From Symsagittifera roscoffensis (lineage: Eukaryota > Xenacoelomorpha > Acoela > Convolutidae): a stretch of DNA of 60,000 nt. The notes beneath the pieces are model-generated. The model worked only from the letters and a program-made list of their open reading frames with translations. It searched no databases and had not been told where the DNA came from. The stretch is taken from the NCBI RefSeq assembly GCF_963678635.1, contig NC_087065.1, positions 77,385,396-77,445,395 of the forward strand. Direction: 5' to 3'. Positions 43,055 to 52,500 of this stretch are shown one piece after another. The translations under genes were made by a program, and so were the position numbers. Position 1 is the stretch's first letter. The number at the start of each line of letters is the position of its first letter.

Positions 43055-43196
43055 GTTCCCAGTGTCATCCGCCTCCTCAAGGTGGGACCGGCTGCGGCGA
43101 AATGAATGACATCTCCCCCTCGCCCACGGTTGGTCCTGCACTGAGCATGCCGGGGGCTAAAAAAAACCAATTGAGCTATCTCCCCGCAAAAACGGT
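43055..43196 (-). mobile_element. tRNA-derived SINE head (weak)
   Basis: The minus strand reads GGGGAGATAGCTCAATTGG, a strong tRNA A-box context, followed by GC-rich sequence through 43055. No good B box is found, so it is a decayed or partial copy. Confidence 0.45.
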
Positions 43197-43779
43197 AAAC
43201 AAAAAGACGTCAGCAAACGCAAGTATATAGTTAATGTGTTCGTAGCATGCAATCAAATGACGACTGAATTTTATTTTATATGAGTATCGAGAAAAATTTC
43301 GAAAAAAAAAATTGAAATTTAGTTTTAAAAATTTCGCAAACTTTTGTTTGGGCGACCATGGCGTCATCGAGGAAAGCGAAATACTTGAGTTGGTGCTCTA
43401 ACCTTGTATCTGAATAGCAAAAACGGTTCTCAGCGACACCTTAAAACTGAACGCAATAGCTCTTTTTCCCTTTAGGAGAGAAAAGTAGCTTTATATGCGT
43501 CAGTTTTATTAATTCTTTTTTCACTCTGAGTGAATTTTTTGAGCTTTGATATTGTAAACTTTGGCGTTCCACATTCGTTGGAAAACTTAGTGTATGATTT
43601 CATATCATTCAAACTACTTTCAAGTGGTTATAAACATATGTTTCAAGTACACATTGAGCTATCTCTTCCCTACGCGAATGGGGATGGGGAGATGGCTCAA
43701 ATGATCTCCAATTTTAAAAAAAAAAGTTTTCAGCCATTTTTTCTATTTTCGATCACGCTATAAAACCAAACCGTTCCTT

Positions 43780-44030
43780 TGTCTCGTGCTCCACAGATTC
43801 AGTTAAGATGAAACTGGACACCACCACCACAGCTTTGCTATCACTTCCCCTTTGGACGGCTTGGTGATTCAGCGAAACAGGCGCTGCAACCAGAATCACT
43901 AGACGTCGCAGTTACTGAAATTGGAGCCACTTTCCACCCAAAGGAACCACGGCTGTGACCGGAGTGTGAGACCTGAACGCGACGGCGACGATGCCAACCT
44001 TCCACAGAAAGTAATGTAATCACAAGCGTT
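43780..44030. other. GC-richer block of unknown nature
   Basis: About 250 bp of clearly higher GC than the surroundings (for example CTAGACGTCGCAGTTACTG and GACGGCGACGATGCC). A 60-codon minus-strand frame (43841-44023) and a short ATG-started plus frame at 43808 exist, but neither is recognisable. It could be a repeat fragment or an exon. Confidence 0.3.
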
Positions 44031-44139
44031 ATTAAAAATCTGAACGCATTGAAATTTTAAAGACTATTACCAAAAAAAACAAGACCTAAACAGGTTGAGT
44101 TTCTTCATTAACTTATAAAAACCCTTGAAAACACTTTTG

Positions 44140-45114
44140 ACACAGAGGCCAAGCTGAGCTTCGCACCACTTGCGATACAAAACAAAAAAATCGAGCAAAA
44201 AAACTAGATCTATCATAATTAATACGGCTAATTTTGAAATGAAAACATGCCGAGACAATACAATTGAAATTAGCATCGGAAAACAATTAACCAAGCGGTA
44301 ACAAATACCTTAGCAGAAACCTTTTGTCGAAAAATAAATCAACAAGATTTAACATTTATGAAAATTCCCCGTCGCCCTCAAAACACTTAAAAAAATTATT
44401 TGCTCGTCACATGAAACAATATGACAACTAAGCCGCTGTAAAATAGCCCAAAACCCAGAAAGCCCAAAAAAAATTGAAAAAAGTTAAGTCTAATAAATAA
44501 TTAAGCCCTCAAAACACAGACACGCAAACACACTTTTTTAGCTCCTCAAAGGACGCAAAATGAGGCTGATGAGCCGATACGATATAGGCCAAAATCTATC
44601 AACCAGAAAAAAAAAGAAAAAACAAGGCGATGAAAAAATCGTTGTCATGAGAAATTTGAATTATTATTTCTATTAAGATGTTTAGCATTTTGTTCAATCC
44701 TCGCGCAACTCGAAATTAGGTCACTAGGCCGATAAATTATAGGCCGGAAGAATTTGGGCAGAAAAACGTGTTTTACCGAAAAAAATAAATACGATGTCAA
44801 GGTTAAAAAAATTACAATAAGCAGCAAAGGGAAATCACAACACTAAAACAAACTATTTTGTAACAAAAATAAATTCAAATAAACGATTTTGTTGGATGGT
44901 AAAAACAAAGCCGAAACTAAGCCGACAAAAAGTAAACCGAAAACGAAGTAAACCGTAACACAATAAGGATGCATAGTGAGAGTAATAAACCAATGAGCGC
45001 AAATATACTGCATGCATGCTCGTTTACTGCATGCATGCTAAAATAGGTAGAGAAAGTTGTTGAAAGGACAAAAATTCAAGTACCGGATTGCAATACCCTT
45101 GCTATCGCAAGAGT
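44140..45114 (-). repeat. Dispersed non-autonomous repeat (copy 3)
   Basis: Module order as in copies 1 and 2: ACACAGAGGCCAAGC at 44140, ACTAAGCCGCTG near 44430, ACACAGACACGC...CACAC near 44515, GAGCCGATACGATATAGGCC at 44570, TTGTCATGAGAAATTTGAA near 44642, and AGGCCGATAAATTATAGGCC at 44728. It ends in the hairpin at 45095-45114 (ACCCTTGC / GCAAGAGT, one mismatch). Just beyond, the plus strand has a tRNA B-box-like GGGTTCGAGTCTC at 45183. Confidence 0.65.
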
Positions 45115-45424
45115 AATAAACATTTAATTCTTGTCTTTTTTTAGACATTACAAGCTGTAGCAGACTATTGTCGATTTCTAGCGGGTTCGAGTCTCGGTAA
45201 ACTAAGAGGGTGTACTTAACCTTGTGTGGGAAAAGATGGACCAAAAAATTAATGAAATTTCTTAACCAAAAAGGTTTCTCTTATACAACTAGCATAGAAG
45301 TTTAGCCAACGGACATAGCCAGCAGATGATTGGTACTGAAATTAAGGAATCCGAAACGTGATTGAACATTTGTGAAATTTCAGGACTTGGTTAGGATCTC
45401 CAATTTTTCTCCCAATTATTCCAA

Positions 45425-46065
45425 TTAGAAAAAACTGAATCAACAGGTAGCTTTTTATTCAGCTGGGAATTCAATAATAGAAGTCCATTTTTGAGACTAG
45501 AAGTCTATCACGTTTTTCGTGACATTTGTTCTTTGACAGCGGAGTTTGCCTACCTTTTAACAAAGGATATGAACTGAACTTAGAAAGTCTATAGAAAATC
45601 ATCACGATCTACATAAATTTCTTTACTACTTAGTTTAGGAGATATGGACGATTTTATGATTTCTGAAAAAATGCAAAAACTTCGAAAAAACATGGAAATC
45701 AATTACATTTTCAAATTATAAGTAGAAACATTTATTGAACCCGTGGTTGCATGCTAACGAGGGTGTAATTTAGGGTTGAGGTTCTAACGCTAAAACTTGA
45801 CCTGACAGAAACTCTTAGTTTAGGATATATGGACGACTTAACAATTTTTGAAAAAATTCAAAAACTTGGAAAAAAATCTAAATCATTTTAAAATTTTGTT
45901 GTTTTTTCTTTCTTACCGGCGGTTGCCTACTTACGAAAGTAAAATTTAGGATTTTGATTAGAATGACAACACTTGACCGTCCTAATGCTCGTAGCGTAGG
46001 AGATATGGATGCATTTACGAAATTTAAAAAATTCTAAAAACATTTAAAAAAAATCTTTTTCTAAT
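45425..46065. repeat. Dispersed block followed by ~180 bp tandem repeat
   Basis: 45425-45600 matches 19550-19700. Then a diverged tandem repeat: GTTTAGGAGATATGGACGA at 45633, GTTTAGGATATATGGACGA at 45818 and GCGTAGGAGATATGGATGC at 45994 (spacings 185 and 176), each followed by a TTTCTGAAAAAATGCAAAAA-like tract. Confidence 0.65.
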
Positions 46066-46193
46066 AGTGAAAAAACATGCAGAGCTAAAGTAGGCGTTTG
46101 TGGGCCATATGGCCCCGTTGTCTATCCTCTCCGAGTCTCATTTTAATAACGATGAATTGCTAAACTTATGTGATGATTTACCGGAGTAATTTA

Positions 46194-46233
46194 TTCTTTC
46201 TTTCTTTCTTTCTTTCTTTCTTTTTCTTTCTTT
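46194..46233 (+). repeat. (CTTT)n microsatellite
   Basis: About ten CTTT units with one interruption, flanked on both sides by a TATGTGATGATTT / TACGTGATGATTT duplication. It lies about 300 bp beyond the EAF stop. On the minus strand an AATAAA (46195-46190) overlaps its edge and could be the EAF poly(A) signal. Confidence 0.8.
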
Positions 46234-46524
46234 ACGTGATGATTTTCGAGATGATATTGTAATTAATCCCTCATTTAAAGCAATGCGAGGTAATCAAAGT
46301 TGGATTAATTCAAGTGTGAATAAACCAGCCGAATTAAAAACCTAACGAACATGAGTACATTATATACATCAGCCGTAAGTGAAGTTTTGGTTCATAAAAG
46401 CCAGCCTTTTCGTTCATTCGTGTTGACATTTGTTCGATTTTGGGACCATCAAAAAGTTGTCAGATAATTATTGTATAATTCAAATCAAAAGCTAAAGAGC
46501 ATCAAAGCACGAATTTCAAAGCAC

Positions 46525-48089
46525 CTAATCAGAATCACTCAATTGAAGGTCATCCCTTAAATCGAATCCAGTCAAGGATGAGTTTCCTGGATTCATCCGC
46601 GCCTCGACATCCATTGCGTGTTCTCTTCTCGTTTCTTGACTGCCTAGTATAAATTGCACTTTATTCGCTCCCTCTTTCTCTTTAGTATCCTTTTCGCCGT
46701 TATCCGAGGACGAGTCAGAGTCGGATCCCGAACTGGATCCGGACGAGTCCGAATCACTTCCACTGCTGCTTAGCCTGCTTACTCTTCCCATCAGATTTTT
46801 CTCCTCTTTAGAGCTGCTTTCTTTTGTCTTTTTTACCTTTTCCTTAACCATTGGCAAAGAAGCACTAGCCATATCGTCTATGATAACATTCTGATTCTGA
46901 TTATAACTTTGTGATTGGTTCGAAACGCCAAAACTCGACGAATGATGACTAAATAAAGGCAAGTTATTCGATTCAGTTGATAAACTTTTATGCGGAAGAG
47001 AAACAGCGTTGTTGGCCTCCGAAGCACCAAGTGTAGCATCGTGAACTTTGGATGATTTGGGGGATATGTTAAGTTTACTAGTTTTTTCAGACTTCTCAGC
47101 ACGCTCCTTTTTCGTCTTCAACCTTTTCGTTTTTCCTCTGGCTTCATTCTTTTCTGGCTCTGTCGACTTCGCCACTGGCATAATATTTGATGAGGACGAA
47201 TCGTCCATTGCCTCTGGTAATCCAGAACAAACCGTCGGATCTTCATTTGTTTTCTGAGAGGCTCCAGTCTCGTCCGTTGCGTTGTTACTATTCTGTGACT
47301 GCTGCTGAAGTTGTCTGTTCAAAGCCGCTATCTGAGCCGGCGTTCTTTCCTTGCGTGTCTTCTTCACCATTATGACAGACTCAAGCTTTTCCAAAGTCAC
47401 TTCGCCCGTCTCGTGGTCGATTATGAGCACGCATTCCTTCTGAGCTGGTTTTTTGTTTCCTCTATAAGAAACAGACCAAGGTCAATTATGAAACAAAATA
47501 AAGCGAACGATGAGAAAAGTTCTAGCTACTCACTGAAACATTTCTTCTCCCCCAATTTTGCCTGACCAAACAAATGAGGCCATATCATCGAAGATTGTTA
47601 AAATTCAAACAAACTTTACGATTGAGACTTTTGAAAACACTGCCAAATTAAAATAAAAAAAGAGTTACTGGTTTTACAAGAGCATTTGGTACTTTATATT
47701 GGGACGAAGAAACACCAGGTAAACGAGTAAGTTGATTAAAAGACATGCGGTTCAAAAAGTTAATTGACAATTTTTCGTACTGATCAAATAGTAACCTGGG
47801 ACATTTGAACTCACTTGTAGACTACATCTTCTGTGATGACCTCTGGCACTGGTTCCTCGCCAGCTCCAGCTGCGAACTGGGCGACTGTCTGGGGGAGACT
47901 GATGGTGACCTCCCGATCTGACTGAACGACGACCTCTCCTGGCAAGTGGCGGGCGAGAGAGGCCGGTTTGAAATCATATTTCACAGTGTGGTACTTGTCT
48001 CCACCACAAGAGGGCGACTGGGAACTTGGTTTGGACTCAAAAGACGAGCCAAACTTCAGGGGTAAAGTGCGACCTACTAAGTCGTCCAT
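46525..48089 (-). CDS. EAF: ELL-associated factor (2 exons)
   Basis: The exons are 48089-47815 and 47461-46525, making 403 residues. EAF proteins bind ELL and raise RNA polymerase II elongation as part of little/super elongation complexes. The conserved N-terminal domain is clear: [39 protein letters not shown], and across the splice [32 protein letters not shown], then VMVKKTR-type [10 protein letters not shown]. The donor is TACAA|GTGAGT and the acceptor TTTCTTATAG; the Lys codon is split AA|A. The second exon encodes a Gln/Ser/Lys-rich middle, a Ser-Asp tract ([20 protein letters not shown]) and the C-terminal [13 protein letters not shown]. It is longer than vertebrate EAF1/2 (about 260-270). 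A strong acceptor (GTTTTTCGATTTTCAG) ends 37 nt before the ATG. Confidence 0.94.
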
Positions 48090-48252
48090 TCATTCATTCA
48101 CTCAATCATCAATCATTCTGAAAATCGAAAAACAAACTAAGAAAGCAGATAAAAACTTTGAAATGATAAATCAATGAATTAAAAAGAGACGCGTTCATAA
48201 AGTTTTTCAAACTAAAAGACAACAGAAAAGAACACATTTAAAATAAAAATTT
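48090..48252 (-). promoter_or_regulatory. Short gap between two minus-strand genes, with acceptor before EAF
   Basis: Only 163 bp separate the stop of the upstream gene from the EAF ATG. On the minus strand there is no AATAAA, and there is a T-rich stretch and a strong 3' splice signal (TTTGTTTTTCGATTTTCAG), then a 37-nt leader with several ATGs (an ATGATTGATGATTGA upstream micro-frame and a GAATGAATGAATGG repeat). This looks like an intercistronic trans-splice region or the end of a 5' UTR intron. Confidence 0.5.
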
Positions 48253-48577
48253 TTACTTTGAGTTTTTGAGAAGTTCAACAAAGTCTTTGTTGGACAAAGC
48301 CCCTTTATCAGAAGTATTCTCAAGAGACAAAGAAGTAGTATCCATAGCTTCGTTTTTGAGAACACTAGCAGATAGTTCTGAAGAATTGGTCCCTTTTATT
48401 GGCTGAGCAAATTTAGTTTTTGCAGAATTTGCCAAGCTGCGAGGAACCAGTTGGATCTGCGATCGACCTTTCCCTCTGTAATCATTTGTTGTAGTAGAAG
48501 ATGGAATGGCTGGTTTGCGGAATTCATTTTTCTTCGAGACAGCATTTGATCCAGGTGCTTTTCTCGAAGGAGGGTTG
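48253..48577 (-). CDS. Last exon of an unrecognised gene
   Basis: A strong acceptor (TTAACTTGCTTTTTAG) ends at 48578. The exon starts with one base of a split codon and encodes about 107 residues to TAA at 48253-48255. The sequence is polar and basic (NPPSRKAPGSNAVSKKNEFR, YRGKGRSQIQLVPRSLAN) and ends with an acidic/hydrophobic helix-like SNKDFVELLKNSK. No family is recognised; the composition suggests a nuclear or RNA-linked disordered tail. There is no usable ATG at the start of the exon, so upstream exons must exist to the right, probably beyond or within the satellite array. Confidence 0.6.
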
Positions 48578-49540
48578 CTAAAAAGCAAGTTAAATGTTCA
48601 GAAGGAAAAAAATTAGCTTACCTAAGCTGGTATTACAAGTTGACAAGCGTAGAGTTAACGACAGTAGACTAAATCAAGTATTAATATTTTTATAATCATT
48701 AACTAGACACTACACAATTTTGACACATTGATATGCGGGCTTTAAATTCGTTGTTCATTGATTTCATAGATCAAGCAATCAGTCAGATTAGAAAACAAAT
48801 AATGGATCGGTAACAACATATTTCGAGAAAGACCCAAAATGAAGGAAATTTCAATTGGCACAAGTTAAATATTAAGACAGTTCGGAAACTTCATATTCAA
48901 AAAAATAACTCAGACGAGAAGCGGAGCTTCGAATCACTTGCGCTGTTTGATTATAGAAATCGTCAGAAAAATCCGAAACATGCATATCACAAAAGATCAT
49001 CCAAACCAATTCCGGAGACTCGGCTGCAGTAAATGGCTCAAAAACACAAATCGAAAGAGACAAAAAAGCCATTTACGGGATATACGATCCCTGAAAGGAA
49101 AAGAAAACACGCCCAGAAAGTAATCAATTAAATGACTAGTTCAGTATCAGTGGGAAATCAGATTTTCTTAAAGAAATGCAAACCACACGAAACAAATCAA
49201 TTAAATCGCAAGTAGCCAGCGACGAACGAAAAGTAAAAACAAAAAATCCGATGTTTAACTGAGAAAAAAAAACAACAGATGCAAACTTACTACAATCACT
49301 CTTTCAATTTGCTCCAAAATTTTTATGACACGTTGTAAACAAAAAACATTCAAAAACACCATACGAATGACATCAATCAAAAAACAATAACAAAGCTAAG
49401 TCTGAAAAAACTGGGAAAGCTTTCAAAAGTTAGAAAACAAATTCAGATCAAACAATCCCCTCTTTGAACTGCAGCGCCTTCAAAGAGGAGTGAAGAAAAG
49501 TCATCAGAGAAGATCAAGATTAGCTTCCCTGTCACATGGA
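48578..49540. other. Probable intron or upstream sequence of the unrecognised gene
   Basis: No further exon is found. It contains one decayed copy of the repeat tail (AGAAGCGGAGCTTCG...CACTTGCG at 48918-48942), in the same orientation as the others. An AG|GTAAGC donor-like site occurs at about 48620. Confidence 0.4.
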
Positions 49541-49549
49541 TTTTTCTTC

Positions 49550-52500
49550 AAATTCTATCAAGATAATGCAGGCAAGGCCATCAAACTACTGATGAAACAA
49601 AAATACGAAAAAGAACTTTGATCGACAAGCCATTTGATACTGATTGAACTTTCACTTCAGTGACAGATTTAAATTTTTTGAGCACAAGTTTAGTTCAACG
49701 AGAGTTTGACCTCTCAGAACATCACATAAAGATAAAAACTAACCGGACAACTGACCTACTTAAGCTAAAAGCTGAAGCTAAATAAAAACGAAAAACGAAG
49801 GAGCGAAATCAGCGTAGCCCAACGATCAAACTTACTAGATAAAAATTCAACAAAGGCTGAAAAGCGCAACCTTTTGGAACAAATCGTGGATCAAGTGAGT
49901 ACTTATAACAAAACATATGGGCATTAGCACTACCACGAAAAATACTGATCTCAAAAACAAATGAGCCGGACAAAACATTTGAAATCAAACCAATTCGTCC
50001 GATTGTTTTTTCTTCTTTGATTCAAGATAATGCATGCAATGTCATCACATAACTGATAAAAATTTCTAGAAGAGTCCAAAAAAACTTTTGCTACTGAAAG
50101 ACCGTTGATTTCAGCGAACATTTTGATTCACCGATCAGAAGAAAAGTTCATCATGAATTCGAGAAAAAGCCTCTGAGATCATCACACTAAAAGATGACAA
50201 TTTAATTCAAACACTTGACCAGTTTGAATCAGACGCTGAAGCTAACTAACCCTGACAAAGAAACAGATGAAAACAAAACGATTTTTAAATCAGCTTCAAA
50301 AATTCTTTGCTGCTGACTGATAATTGATATAGAAGCTCGAATGGTTCATCTTTTGCATTACAAAACCCTTGAAAATAAAAAAAAGAAGAAATGAAATGAC
50401 ATTAGAAAAAACCTATGCTTATCAGCACTAAAACAAACTTTCCTAGCTTGAATTAAAAAAGCTGATGAAAAATGCAGAACTTCATAACATTTTACAATTT
50501 GCAAAAGAGTTACACTCATGAGACTCAAATGAAAGCAAACAAACTGTCACTGTTTTTTTTTTTCATTGAATCAAGATAAGGAATGCAATGCTATAACATA
50601 ACTGATAACAAGTTTCTAGAAAAAGCTCGAAAAAAACTGGTACTGCGAACCGTTGACTTCAGCGAACAATTTGATTTAACCGATCAGAAGATAAGTTCGT
50701 CAAGAATTCGAGAAAAAGCCTCTGAGATCATCACACTAAAAGATAACAATTTAATTCAAACATTTGACCAGTTTAAAACAGACGCGGAAGCTAACTAAAC
50801 CTGACAAAGAAACAGATGAAAAACAAAAAGATTTTAAATCAGCTTCATTAAAAAAATCTTTGCTGCTGGCTGATGTTTGATATAGAAGCTCGAAGGGTTC
50901 ATCTTTTGCATTACAAAAGGCTTATGGAAACCAAAAAAGAAGAAAGGAAATGGCGTCAGAAAAAAACTATGTTATCAGCACAACAACAAACTTTCCTAGC
51001 CTGAACTTGAAAAGCTGATAAAAAATGCAGACTTCATTACAATTTGAAATGTGCTTAAAAAAGTTACACTCATGAGACTCAATTGAAAGCAAACCAAATC
51101 GTCAGACTATTTTTTCTTCATTGAAAAAAGGCAATGCCTGCAATGTCGTCACATATCGGCACAAAAACAAATTTTCCCAGCCTGAATTTAAAAGATGATA
51201 GAAAATGCAGCATTTTATAACATTTTAGAGTTTTCAAAAAAGATTTTTGATCATGAGACTCAATTGAAAGCAAACCAAATCGTCGGGCTGATTTTCCTTC
51301 ATTGAATAAAGATAATGCATGCAATGTCATCACAAAACTGATGAAAAATTGCTGCTGAAAGACCGTTGACTTCAGCGAACAATTTGGTTGAACCGATCAG
51401 AAAAAAAGTTCATCATGAATTCGAGAAAAAGCCTCTGAGATCATCACATTAAAAGATGACAATTTAATTCGACAATTTCATTCAAACCATCGACCAGTTT
51501 AAAACAGACGCTGAAACTAACTAACCCTGACAAAGAAACAGATGAAAAATAAAACAATTTCAAATCAGATTCATTGCAAAAGTAGCTGCTGACTGATGTT
51601 TGATATAGAAACTCGAATGATTAATCTTTTGCATTACAAAAAACTTATTGAAATCCAAAAATAAAAAATGAAATGAAGTATAAAAAACCTATGCTTATCG
51701 GCACTACAACAAATTTTCCAAGCCTGAATTAAACAAGCTGATCAAAATGCAGCATTTTATAATATTTTGAATTTTCAAAAAAGATTTTTAATCATGAGAC
51801 TCAAGTGAAAGCAAACCAAATAGTCAGACTGATTTTCCTTCATTGAATAAAGATAAGGCATGCAATGTCATCACACAACTGAAGAAAAATTTCTAGAAGA
51901 GTTCAAAAAAACTTTTGCTTCTGAAAGACCGTTGACGTTGATTTCAGCGAACATTTTGATTTACCGATCAGATGAAAAATTCATCATGAATTCGAGAAAA
52001 AGCCTCTGAGATCATCAAACTAAAAGATGACAAACGAATTCAAACTTTTGACCAGTTTAAAAACACACTGAAGCTAACTAACCCTGACAAAGAAACAGAT
52101 TAAAAACAAAACGATTTTAAATCAGCTTCATTGAAAACGTCTTTGCTACTGACCGATGTTTGATACAGAAGCTCGAAAGGTTCATCTTTTGCATTACAAA
52201 ACACTCATGGAAATCAAAAAAAGAAGAAATGAAATGACGTATAAAAAACCTATGCTTATCGGCACAACAACAAACTTTCCAAGCCTGAATTAAACAAGCT
52301 GATAAAAATGCAGCATTTTATAACATTTTGAATTTTCAAAAAAGATTTTTAACCATGAGACTCAAGTGAAAGCAAACCAAATAGTCAGACTGATTTTCCT
52401 TCATTGAATAAAGATAAGGCATGCAATGTCATCACATAACTGATGAAAAATTTCTAGAAGAGTTCAAAAAAACGTTTGCTTCTGAAAGACCGTTGACGTC

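Noticed and set aside
48578-48621. A 44 bp mini-intron joining an upstream exon ending CTTAG|GTAAGC
   Set aside because: In the needed phase the upstream sequence has a TAA four codons before the junction and no ATG after it.
50583-50798. 71-residue frame inside the satellite
   Set aside because: Open only in this one unit; the same place in other monomers is closed by stops.
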